DNA of 37,348 nt from a virus, in IMG/VR virus record IMGVR_UViG_3300032180_000023, positions 1 through 37,348 of that record; one strand, 5' to 3'. Shown here piece by piece: positions 1 through 6,841 of the stretch. Each line of letters begins with the position of its first letter. Positions within the stretch are counted from its first letter, which is position 1. Under the pieces are notes generated by a model that was not told where the DNA came from, searched no databases, and saw only the letters and a list, made by a program, of their open reading frames with translations. The position numbers and the translations under genes were made by a program.

Positions 1-144
1 AAAATGAGTCGTATGCTACACTAACTGCATCATTTGACACCTTCCAGTGGTTGGATGATATATCACAAGCACAGTGATTGCCCCTTGGTCGTATGCTGAG
101 GGGTTTTTTATTATGAAAGAAGAAAAACGCTACAAGCACGAAAA
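1..144. repeat. Terminal direct repeat, left copy (circular overlap)
   Basis: These 144 bases recur at 37205-37348 with one difference (A127 versus T37331). The simplest reading is that the contig is a circular or terminally redundant genome whose ends overlap, giving a unit length near 37,204 bp. The repeat holds the last bases of the 37211 gene, an intrinsic terminator and the first codons of the 113-307 ORF, so the layout is continuous across the join. A true short terminal repeat on the packaged DNA is also possible and cannot be separated from an assembly overlap here. Confidence 0.9.
81..109 (+). terminator. Intrinsic terminator after the 36933-37211 gene
   Basis: An 8-bp stem (81-88 CCCCTTGG with 96-103 CTGAGGGG, including wobble pairs) encloses a 7-nt loop and is followed by six T (104-109). 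Because the genome is circular this ends the transcript that includes the 37211 gene. The same hairpin also carries the GAGGGG that could serve as ribosome binding site for the ORF starting at 113. A second copy is at 37285-37313. Confidence 0.8.
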
Positions 145-307
145 ACCCTATATTGTCGAAGAGAAAATCGGAGACGGTCATAGTTGGGAAAGATTCATAC
201 AGAATGATTTCGATCAAAGCTGTCATGCTGTGGATGTCATCAATAAGGTCTATAATCCATCGGTTGTCGAAATTGAGCAGGAAGATTGTCCTCCCCTCCA
301 GCCATAG
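113..307 (+). CDS. Hypothetical small protein
   Basis: 64 residues, very charged at the N-terminus (MKEEKRYKHEKPYIVEEK), with no recognised domain. I start it at ATG 113, just after the terminator hairpin whose GAGGGG lies about 9 nt upstream and may act as ribosome binding site. The last 68 bases overlap the 3' end of TerL on the other strand. Composition looks protein-like, but the convergent overlap and the terminator directly upstream leave its expression uncertain. In the right-end repeat codon 6 is AAT (Asn) instead of AAA (Lys). Confidence 0.5.
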   Translation: MKEEKRYKHEKPYIVEEKIGDGHSWERFIQNDFDQSCHAVDVINKVYNPSVVEIEQEDCPPLQP

Positions 308-1532
308 TCTCGGCATATAACCTATCCCAATCATGTGCCTTCATATCGCTGTCTCGATCCTTTTGATACCAATGAGTATAAAGAGCATAACGTAGGGCGT
401 CTAGTGCGTGATCATGCTCTTTCAGTGGTTTGTCAACCCCAGTCTTCTCACTCTTGGCATCCCACACATAGCTCTGGAACTCTTTGATTAAGTGTGAGCA
501 CTTTCTATTGATCTTGACAGTTCCGTTTCCAAGGTATTTGCTCACGAACCTTATACCATCAATGACTTCATTTTCTGCTTCATAGATGTTTTGAAAGCCC
601 GAACGCTGCAACTCAACTTTGAAAGAAGCTGCCGATGGGTCGACATAAATGAATCTAACGTTACGATCCTTGATGAATCGTTTAAGGTCGTCGGCATATT
701 CAGAATCCGTTTTTTGCCGTTGATGCACCTTGCAATCATAATAATACTCATCCTCTACAACTATGTTTGGGAACTTTGAACGGTTGACAGTCAAGAGAAC
801 AAAGGCGCAAGCATTAGTCGTGCCATAATCCACGCCACATATGCTATACTCATAGCTTGGATGGCCAAATTGGATAGTATGTAACTCTTGGGTAAAAAAA
901 TCATAAACCGAACCTTCTGCTTGCACCCATTTGCCTTCGATGAAACGCTGATACCACATGCCTTTGTACTGGCGTGTGAGGTACTCTCGTTCACCTTCCG
1001 TCATCTCTGGGTTGTCATTTAAGTTGAATTGCCAGCTCTTGACGTCTGGGTTGTTATCGATAAACTCGGTTTTGAGCCAGTGAAATGGACTATCTGGGTT
1101 GGTAGTGCCGAAAATGCGGGCGCCACCCATCGCACATCGGCTTATAAGCATCTTGAAAACGGTCTCTGGAAGAATTGTAAGCTCATCGCAATAAGCACCG
1201 GCTAATGTGACACCACGAATCTTTTGTTCTGCTCGTTCATCGGCCGCACCGACTACGTGGATTGTCTTGCCCCATATGTTCATCTCACGCTTACCTGAAT
1301 ACCATTTGACATCAGAGCCGATCATGCGACAAAGCAATGGAAGGATATTTCGTTTGAAAGTGTCATATGTTCTTGTGATGATGGCATATTCGCCTTGAGG
1401 GCCTACTTGAAGCTCTTTTAGGAACCTCCAAAGTGATATATAGGTCTTACCACTACGGACTGAGCCTTCCCAAATATTGATTCGTGCGTCTGATTTGTTA
1501 AGAGAGTCGAGCTGCTTTTGAGAAAACTCCAT
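240..1532 (-). CDS. terL: Terminase large subunit (TerL)
   Basis: 430 residues: the packaging motor ATPase-nuclease that pumps DNA through the portal and cuts it. Walker A is GSVRSGKT (residues 23-30). A Walker B-like Asp-Glu pair is at 116-117 in AGAYCDEL. The C-terminal RNase H-like nuclease shows its acidic residues in GVDYGTT (D235), YVDPSA (D298) and EHDHALDAL (D374/D378). Length and order are typical of PBSX/P22-type TerL. The ATG overlaps the stop of the upstream 66-aa gene (TAATG), so the two are probably coupled. It is read on the opposite strand from the portal and almost all virion genes. Confidence 0.96.
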   Translation of the reverse strand: MEFSQKQLDSLNKSDARINIWEGSVRSGKTYISLWRFLKELQVGPQGEYAIITRTYDTFKRNILPLLCRMIGSDVKWYSGKREMNIWGKTIHVVGAADERAEQKIRGVTLAGAYCDELTILPETVFKMLISRCAMGGARIFGTTNPDSPFHWLKTEFIDNNPDVKSWQFNLNDNPEMTEGEREYLTRQYKGMWYQRFIEGKWVQAEGSVYDFFTQELHTIQFGHPSYEYSICGVDYGTTNACAFVLLTVNRSKFPNIVVEDEYYYDCKVHQRQKTDSEYADDLKRFIKDRNVRFIYVDPSAASFKVELQRSGFQNIYEAENEVIDGIRFVSKYLGNGTVKINRKCSHLIKEFQSYVWDAKSEKTGVDKPLKEHDHALDALRYALYTHWYQKDRDSDMKAHDWDRLYAETMAGGEDNLPAQFRQPMDYRPY

Positions 1533-1732
1533 TAACTTCTTTCCTTCATATTGAGGGTTGATTCGCCTTTGTTGTATCTCCAGGCTATTACAGGGCCGAT
1601 TCTTCGGTTTGTGATCTGCCAGTCATCCCCACTCCACCATCCATATTGTTTGCGACTTTCTTTATCCATTAACTCAACGAGCTCGAATCGTATTGGTTTT
1701 GTTTTGTAATTCCATGCTGCTGCAGGAGGCAT
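1532..1732 (-). CDS. Hypothetical protein upstream of TerL
   Basis: 66 residues, rich in Trp, Arg and Lys (GWWSGDDWQITNRR), with no family I recognise. It starts at ATG 1732 with AAGGTGAT directly upstream, and its TAA overlaps the TerL ATG by one base. Its place before TerL would suit a small terminase subunit, but it is too short and unlike one. A better TerS candidate is at 36281. It is probably co-transcribed with TerL. Confidence 0.72.
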   Translation of the reverse strand: MPPAAAWNYKTKPIRFELVELMDKESRKQYGWWSGDDWQITNRRIGPVIAWRYNKGESTLNMKERS

Positions 1733-1740
1733 ATATCACC

Positions 1741-1770
1741 TTGAAAGATAAACATTTGATTACCTAATAT
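1741..1770 (+). promoter_or_regulatory. Candidate sigma70 promoter for the portal operon
   Basis: TTGAAA (1741-1746) and TAATAT (1765-1770), separated by 18 bp, lie in the gap between the divergent 66-aa gene and the portal gene. This would start transcription about 60 bp before the portal ATG. Seen by consensus only. Confidence 0.5.
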
Positions 1771-1836
1771 CAGAATTTTTGAAAAGAAATGGTTTGATCT
1801 GTAGTGTGAAGGAAAATCATCAATCTATCAGGTGCT

Positions 1837-3861
1837 ATGACTCTTTTTCCCCAGTTAACAGATTCATATTATGTCGATAATGACCACAATATTTTGAAGC
1901 GTATGGACTATACCTACGCTAAGAATATCCAGATCAACCAGAGTTTTTGGTCTGAGGCAGATGTGGACGCTCGTTTTCATGCTGGTGATCAGACACTTTA
2001 CAATGACATTTACGGAAACATGCCAGCCTTCAGACGAAGACAATTCAACTTTAATAGGATCCGTCGCGTCATCAATATGATCTCAGGCCATCAGCGCCAA
2101 CATCGGAGGAGCACCGTTGTCACTGCAATTGAGTCTTTAAACGAAAAGACAGCTTCTGAGTTCACAAAACTCCTCTTCCATGTCAACAAGAACGGTCGTA
2201 TATTGGAGACCATTTCTGATGCCTTTGAAGGGGCATGTATTACCGGTATGAACCTCCTTTCAGTCTGGAATGATTATAGATCTGATCCTGTCAATGGCGA
2301 AATAATGGTCGACAACCTATCATACAATGCTTACCTAATCGATCCATACTTCAAGAAGCGTGACCTATCCGATTGTAATGACATTTGGACAAGAAAGTAT
2401 TACAGTAAAGTTCAGGCAAAAAGCCTTCTACCAGGCCGTGAGAAGGACATTGATAGTCTTCCAGCATGGGGAAATAGAGATGGAAAGTTTCAGTTCGAAC
2501 CGGAATCCTACAACTATGGGATGCAAGATCTTCTTATTTTTGACGAGTTCTGGTATCTAGATAGCCGTGAACAAAAAAACCTTGTCGACACACAAACAGG
2601 CGAATGCGTTGAATGGAGAGGACAAGAAGAAGACCTCAAACTCTTCATGCATGCCCATCCCAATATCACGATCGTCACGAGTCAAATCCCCACAGTTAAG
2701 CTTGCCATTGTGGTACAGGGAAAGGTTTTCTACAATGGTCCAAATCCACTGGGGATCGATCGTTACCCTTTTGTCCCCGTCTGGGCCTATTATCACCCAG
2801 AGATTCCATACTTCCCGTGGCGTGCTCAAGGTGTGGTGCGAGGAATCCGTGACGCTCAATATCTCTATAATCGCCAGAAGATTTTAAGTTTGGACCTGTA
2901 TGAAAGTCAAGTTCATTCTGGTTTCATTTTCAAGGAAAATAGCCTTGTTAATCCCAAAGATGTGTTCTTACAAGGTGCTGGAAAAGGGATTGCTTTAAAA
3001 CAAGATGCTGATATTAGTGACATTCAGAAAATACAACCTCCAGGAATTGACCCTACAATTATGCAACTTACAGAAATGTTGGGAAAGGAAATTTCAGAAC
3101 TTTCTGGTGTCAATGAAGAACTCTTAGGAGCTGCTGATGATGATAAAGCCGGCATTCTTTCAATGCTCAGACAAGGCGCCTCTTTAACTACGCTTCAGGG
3201 CCTTTTCGATAGTTTAGATCAGTCTCAAAAGCTCCTAGGAGACATTATGATCGAAGTCATCCAAAATAACTGGACAGTGGGAAAAGTTCAACGTATACTT
3301 GGACATGAGCCTTCACAGCAGTTCTACAACAGAGTTTTTGGTAAATATGATGCAGTCGTTGAAGATGGAATCAACACATCCACTCAAAGGCAGATGCAGT
3401 TTGCCCAGCTATTACACCTCAGAGAGCTCGGCATTCCTGTCCCAACCGACCTACTCATTAACTCTTCGACATTACAGGATAAAGACAAACTTATCGAGTC
3501 TATTCAGCAGGAAAATCAACAGCAGCAGCAAATGCAGCAAGAGCAGCACCAACAACAGATGGCTGTTATGCAAGCTCAGATTCAAGATTTAAATTCAAAA
3601 TCTATGGCAAATGAAGGGTTAGGAATGGAGCGTGCGAGTAGGATCCACGAAAATCGTGCCCTAGCGGTTGAACGTATCGCAGAAGCTGAGCGTAATCGAG
3701 ATGCGGCTGCTCTGGACAAGGTACGTGCGGCAAAAGAGCTTACAGACATAGACCTCAACCAGATTGAGCGTGCTATGAACATCATACGTATGCTCAAAGA
3801 AGAAGACATCCAACAATCCCAAAAAGTAGCTCAACAACAAATGTCAAATACAGGTACTTGA
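1837..3861 (+). CDS. Portal protein, P22 type
   Basis: 674 residues. The dodecameric ring at the head vertex, docking TerL and then the tail. The sequence matches the P22-like portal pattern: an N-terminal segment rich in basic and aromatic residues (about 50-110, with FRRRQFNFNRIRRVINMISGH), a central region with GIDRYPFVPVWAYYHPE (about 300), and RDAQYLYNRQKIL (about 345). The C-terminal tail after residue 545 is Gln-rich and coiled-coil-like, resembling the P22 barrel region. Length fits the family. ATG 1837 has only a short AGGTG near it, and ATG at residue 23 is an alternative. Confidence 0.93.
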   Translation: MTLFPQLTDSYYVDNDHNILKRMDYTYAKNIQINQSFWSEADVDARFHAGDQTLYNDIYGNMPAFRRRQFNFNRIRRVINMISGHQRQHRRSTVVTAIESLNEKTASEFTKLLFHVNKNGRILETISDAFEGACITGMNLLSVWNDYRSDPVNGEIMVDNLSYNAYLIDPYFKKRDLSDCNDIWTRKYYSKVQAKSLLPGREKDIDSLPAWGNRDGKFQFEPESYNYGMQDLLIFDEFWYLDSREQKNLVDTQTGECVEWRGQEEDLKLFMHAHPNITIVTSQIPTVKLAIVVQGKVFYNGPNPLGIDRYPFVPVWAYYHPEIPYFPWRAQGVVRGIRDAQYLYNRQKILSLDLYESQVHSGFIFKENSLVNPKDVFLQGAGKGIALKQDADISDIQKIQPPGIDPTIMQLTEMLGKEISELSGVNEELLGAADDDKAGILSMLRQGASLTTLQGLFDSLDQSQKLLGDIMIEVIQNNWTVGKVQRILGHEPSQQFYNRVFGKYDAVVEDGINTSTQRQMQFAQLLHLRELGIPVPTDLLINSSTLQDKDKLIESIQQENQQQQQMQQEQHQQQMAVMQAQIQDLNSKSMANEGLGMERASRIHENRALAVERIAEAERNRDAAALDKVRAAKELTDIDLNQIERAMNIIRMLKEEDIQQSQKVAQQQMSNTGT

Positions 3862-3909
3862 AAAAATTCATTGTATTTAGCAAATTGCGGATATCCTATA
3901 GGAGGATTT

Positions 3910-4212
3910 ATGAAAGACAAACAAAGCCATGGAAAAAAAGCCATGCACGAAACGATGAAGAGCGCCCAAAGATCACACCACCAAGGTCATATGCGTGGTC
4001 GTGAAGGTCATTCAACCGGTTTTGTTACCGGACATGACGAAGGCGTAGGCCACGGTGATTTTGCAAATATGCCTCAAAGCGTAATTATGAAGGCATATCC
4101 ACCCTGTGCCAACCGTACAGATTCACATCTTGATGATACCATCACCGATGTTGATCGTGTACAAGTTCAAGGTGAAGGCCGACGAAGAAGCTATCTCTCT
4201 AACCAAAAGTAA
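3910..4212 (+). CDS. Small His-rich hypothetical protein
   Basis: 100 residues. The first half is rich in His, Gly and Lys (HHQGHMRGREGHSTGF), the second half acidic then basic (GEGRRRSYLS). I start at ATG 3910 because AGGAGG sits 5-6 nt upstream; an in-frame start at 3871 lacks such a site. It follows the portal by about 50 bp. No domain is recognised. The His clusters could bind metal or nucleic acid, which is inference only. Confidence 0.8.
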   Translation: MKDKQSHGKKAMHETMKSAQRSHHQGHMRGREGHSTGFVTGHDEGVGHGDFANMPQSVIMKAYPPCANRTDSHLDDTITDVDRVQVQGEGRRRSYLSNQK

Positions 4213-4217
4213 CTCTT

Positions 4218-4352
4218 ATGGTTATGCTACCACCTCCTGGAAAAGCAAGAAAGATTGCCAAAAAAGTCATGAAAGGTACCGGCATAGATATGCCAAAGGC
4301 CAAAAAGATACAGAAAACAAAGGATCTAACTGGTCCTTATCTCATACATTGA
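4218..4352 (+). CDS. Small basic hypothetical protein
   Basis: 44 residues (MVMLPPPGKARKIAKKVMKG to PYLIH), with high Lys content and a Pro-rich start. It fills the gap between the 4212 stop and the 4359 start, and ends in TGAGGATAT, which supplies the GAGG ribosome binding site of the next gene. Coding is inferred from exact fit between neighbours and from composition. Function unknown; small basic proteins beside head genes are common in phages. Confidence 0.7.
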   Translation: MVMLPPPGKARKIAKKVMKGTGIDMPKAKKIQKTKDLTGPYLIH

Positions 4353-4358
4353 GGATAT

Positions 4359-4544
4359 ATGGTAGAGAAATGGATTCAGGGCGCTATAAAGCATCCTGGA
4401 GCACTTAGAAAGGCTCTTAAGGTCAAAAAGGGAGATAAAATCCCAGCTAAGAAACTATCAAAAGCAGAGCATTCTAAAAATCCTACTACTCGAAAACGTG
4501 CTGTACTTGCGGAAACCCTACGCAAGATGCACAAGAAAAAGTAG
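4359..4544 (+). CDS. Small basic conserved phage protein
   Basis: 61 residues: WIQGAIKHPGALRKALKVKKG followed by a Lys-rich middle and RKRAVLAETLRKMHKKK. The pattern (W-I-x-x-A-I-K-x-P-G-A-L, then an R-A-x-L-A-x-T-L-R-K-M end) is one I recognise from uncharacterised small proteins next to head genes in environmental phages. The ATG has GAGG 5 nt upstream. It is the last gene before the terminator at 4591. Confidence 0.85.
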   Translation: MVEKWIQGAIKHPGALRKALKVKKGDKIPAKKLSKAEHSKNPTTRKRAVLAETLRKMHKKK

Positions 4545-4590
4545 TCTTGACATTATCGTCTCTGTGTGTTTTTTTGTCAATCATAACTTT

Positions 4591-4629
4591 CAGGGCGATT
4601 TAACTCCTTTATCGCCCTGTTTAATCTTT
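4591..4629 (+). terminator. Intrinsic terminator closing the portal operon
   Basis: A perfect 9-bp stem (4591-4599 CAGGGCGAT, 4611-4619 ATCGCCCTG) with an 11-nt loop is followed by a T-rich tract. It lies between the small basic genes and the 4638 gene. Confidence 0.85.
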
Positions 4630-4637
4630 AGGTTGTT

Positions 4638-5159
4638 ATGATCGAGAAAATTTCTAGCGACGACAAGTATGACTTTAACCGTCATGGTTCTAAAGGTAAA
4701 AGAGTCGGTCAAGCTGTTGTTGATATCCTCTCAAAAGATAACGCTAGCCAAACTGTTGAAGAAACTCTCCAAGAAATAGGCCCAGACTTCGCAAAAGAGC
4801 TTGAGAAGTGCATTGAGGACAATCTTTCTAAGTATGACAACCCATTCTATGTCTTCGTTCTTACCCACAAGATGTTTTGGGCTGACAATGTCGTCAGGAA
4901 TTGGTTTATTGCACGACAAAGCCCTCCACATGCTCGTGATATGATCAAGGAATATCCTCATTACATGAAGACGCTTTATCGAATTGACAAAGATAAGGGC
5001 GATGTGTCAATATGTTGGAATCTTCCTGGAAATGAGGATTGCAATTCGTTGCTAAAGAACCCTCAATTGTACCATGAAGACCTCGTAAAATGGATTATGG
5101 GGGCATATACTGGGGAGTATGACAAGGATTCGTATGGTCCACAATTGGCTGTGAGTTAG
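4638..5159 (+). CDS. Hypothetical protein, 173 aa
   Basis: 173 residues with Trp/Tyr/His-rich stretches (MFWADNVVRNWFIARQSPPH, about residues 75-95), no signal or membrane segment, and no family I recognise. It starts just after the terminator at 4591. It ends in QLAVS with codons followed closely by the next ATG, and the next gene ends the same way, which suggests this junction has been duplicated. Confidence 0.82.
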   Translation: MIEKISSDDKYDFNRHGSKGKRVGQAVVDILSKDNASQTVEETLQEIGPDFAKELEKCIEDNLSKYDNPFYVFVLTHKMFWADNVVRNWFIARQSPPHARDMIKEYPHYMKTLYRIDKDKGDVSICWNLPGNEDCNSLLKNPQLYHEDLVKWIMGAYTGEYDKDSYGPQLAVS

Positions 5160-5161
5160 TT

Positions 5162-5398
5162 ATGATCGATTACACAACTTATGAAATTTATAAACCAAAT
5201 CCTGACAAAAAAATGAAATTTATGTTGGGATCCGATTGGTTTTTAGAAATTTCAAAAAGTGGAATGAAATTCAACAGAGAGATGTTTCCAGATCATACTG
5301 TAGATGATTTTGCAAGAGAATTTATAAAAGTTTTGGAACAGGCTATTCCAATAAAATTTATTGATAACAGAATAGATCAACAATTAGCAGTGAGTTAA
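5162..5398 (+). CDS. Hypothetical protein, 78 aa
   Basis: 78 residues beginning MIDYTTYEIYKPNPDKKMKF, mixed charge, no domain recognised. The start lies 2 bp after the previous stop, so translation is probably coupled. Its last residues (QQLAVS) and the bases around its stop repeat those of the preceding gene. Confidence 0.78.
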   Translation: MIDYTTYEIYKPNPDKKMKFMLGSDWFLEISKSGMKFNREMFPDHTVDDFAREFIKVLEQAIPIKFIDNRIDQQLAVS

Positions 5399-5401
5399 TT
5401 T

Positions 5402-5683
5402 ATGAGTGAACTAAAAATTCACATATCTGGAGCCGAAGATATGGACTATTTAATTCCGGATCCATGGATTAGTGTTCAAGATAGACTTCCTGAGTTCAAT
5501 GTTGGTGTGTTGTGTTATATTTTAAAATATCAGCACGGCACAAAATTGCAAACGATAAGAGTTGCATGGTTGGTTGAAGAAGATGTTGAAAATAATATAA
5601 AGCAATATTGGCTGTCAGATGGTTGTGGTGCTTTAAATGTTTCTCATTGGATGCCATTGCCTGATTTTCCTAAGGAAAAATGA
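5402..5683 (+). CDS. DUF551-type protein (first copy)
   Basis: 93 residues. WISVQDRLPE (about residues 22-31) and the closing VSHWMPLPDFP are the hallmarks of DUF551, a family common in phages and prophages with no known function. The central part (GVLCYILKYQHG) is the usual variable strand region. The stop overlaps the start of a second DUF551 gene (ATGA at 5680). DUF551 normally starts close to WIS; here a 21-residue N-terminal extension precedes it. Confidence 0.88.
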   Translation: MSELKIHISGAEDMDYLIPDPWISVQDRLPEFNVGVLCYILKYQHGTKLQTIRVAWLVEEDVENNIKQYWLSDGCGALNVSHWMPLPDFPKEK

Positions 5684-5886
5684 TGGAATGGATTAGTGTC
5701 AAAGATCGATTGCCAGAAAATGAAGAAAGCATTATCATATTCGATGGACGCGAAGTATTTTCAGGTATTTATATTAATGGATACTTTCGAAATCACGATT
5801 GCGAAGGATTAGCATTTGGACCTTTGGAAAATAAAAATGTTTCTCATTGGATGCCACTTCCTAAACCTCCTAAAAAGAATGGATAG
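5680..5886 (+). CDS. DUF551-type protein (second copy)
   Basis: 68 residues: WISVKDRLPENEES at the N-terminus, VSHWMPLPKPP at the C-terminus. Same family as the preceding gene, and of typical length. The two share the conserved ends but differ in the middle, so they are diverged tandem paralogues. Overlap of four bases with the upstream stop indicates coupling. Function unknown. Confidence 0.9.
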   Translation: MMEWISVKDRLPENEESIIIFDGREVFSGIYINGYFRNHDCEGLAFGPLENKNVSHWMPLPKPPKKNG

Positions 5887-5973
5887 AATATTGGATCGCT
5901 TTACAAAATATTTTTTTTGTTGTTTACGTGTTCATCGAGTTTTTCGAAGTAAAAAATAATTGTCCTTCTTCCC

Positions 5974-6003
5974 TTTACAATAAATCCCAATCTTTCCTAT
6001 ACA
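5974..6003 (+). promoter_or_regulatory. Candidate promoter of the capsid operon
   Basis: TTTACA (5974-5979) and TATACA (5998-6003), separated by 18 bp, lie upstream of the scaffold gene in a 204-bp gap. A start site 7-9 bp downstream of the -10 would fall at about 6010-6012, exactly where the hairpin at 6011-6054 begins. Confidence 0.6.
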
Positions 6004-6010
6004 GAAAAAT

Positions 6011-6054
6011 GTTTAGTAACCATCGTTAGCACACGTTACGTGCGGTTGCTGAAC
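6011..6054 (+). promoter_or_regulatory. 5' leader hairpin of the capsid mRNA
   Basis: GTTTAGTAACC (6011-6021) pairs over 11 bp, two of them wobble pairs, with GGTTGCTGAAC (6044-6054). Inside, after a 7-nt bulge, GCAC (6029-6032) pairs with GTGC (6040-6043). It sits at the predicted 5' end of the message and leaves the ribosome binding site (AAGGAAAG before 6091) free. A stabilising 5' stem-loop is the likely role; a protein-binding or regulatory RNA is the alternative. Confidence 0.6.
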
Positions 6055-6090
6055 ATGCGTAATGGATCTCGCAAATCAAAAGGAAAGCTT

Positions 6091-6819
6091 ATGTCCGAAG
6101 AAGAAACTGTGAGTGTTACTACAGAAGCTCCGGAAGCCGAAGTAGATCAGCCCATCGCTCAGGGCACTGAAGCGGAAGTAAAGCCTGACGATCGTCATGT
6201 ACAAGCTCAAGCACGTCAAGATCAGGCGTACAATTGGGCCCAAGCTCGACGAAGACAAGAAGAGTTAGAACGACGCGCTGCTAATGCAGAAGCTGAACTC
6301 GCTCGTCTTAAACAGGGAACAAAGCCCCAAGAAGAAGATGACCTCTCTGGCTTAGCCAACGATGACATTTTGACTGTGAAGCAAGCCAAGAAGTTAGCAG
6401 AAAAATTTGCTCGTGAAGCTACCCATGAGGCTCTTCGACAAAGGGATGCGTCGACTGTTGATGATCGTCTTCAGATGAAGTATTCAGATTATCGCGAAGT
6501 TATGACTCCTGAGAATATTGATTTATTAACAACGTCAGATCCTGACTTTGCTTACTCACTGTCTCAGATGTCAGATCCTTACGCACAGAGCGTAGCAGCC
6601 TACAAGATGTTGAAAAGGATGACAGGCGATGTAAAGAAATCGCCTCAGCCAAGTGTTGAACAGAAGAAGGCCCAAGCTAATATGCAGAAGCCAATTTCAA
6701 CGCAAGCAGCATCTAAAACTTCCGCCCTAGGTGATGTACGCATGTTCGAAAATGGCTTGACTCCAGAACTTCGAAAGAGTCTTTGGGATGAGATGCAGAC
6801 AGCGATGAAGCGAGGGTGA
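6091..6819 (+). CDS. Capsid scaffold protein
   Basis: 242 residues. An acidic, disordered N-terminus (residues 1-40) is followed by a long helical charged region with AQARRRQEELERRAANAEAELARLKQG (about 50-76) that should form a coiled coil. The end is amphipathic (LTPELRKSLWDEMQTAMKRG). This architecture, and the position between portal genes and the major capsid gene, are those of a scaffolding protein that guides procapsid assembly. ATG 6091 is chosen over an in-frame start at 6040 because AAGGAAAG lies 5 nt upstream and the earlier start lies inside the leader hairpin. Confidence 0.85.
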   Translation: MSEEETVSVTTEAPEAEVDQPIAQGTEAEVKPDDRHVQAQARQDQAYNWAQARRRQEELERRAANAEAELARLKQGTKPQEEDDLSGLANDDILTVKQAKKLAEKFAREATHEALRQRDASTVDDRLQMKYSDYREVMTPENIDLLTTSDPDFAYSLSQMSDPYAQSVAAYKMLKRMTGDVKKSPQPSVEQKKAQANMQKPISTQAASKTSALGDVRMFENGLTPELRKSLWDEMQTAMKRG

Positions 6820-6841
6820 TCTGACATAACTAGGTTTAACT

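Noticed and set aside
20-80. Bases before the left terminator as a third tRNA-like RNA
   Set aside because: A T-arm-like hairpin can be drawn, but no matching acceptor strands exist.
2557-2887. 100-codon ORFs on both strands within the portal gene
   Set aside because: Shadows of the portal frame, with no ribosome site or recognisable sequence.
4106-4408. A 100-codon ORF between the His-rich gene and the small basic genes
   Set aside because: It overlaps three better-supported short genes in other frames and has no ribosome site.
4549-4580. TTGACA near 4549 as a promoter for the 4638 gene
   Set aside because: No acceptable -10 at 16-18 bp, and the terminator at 4591 would stop the transcript.
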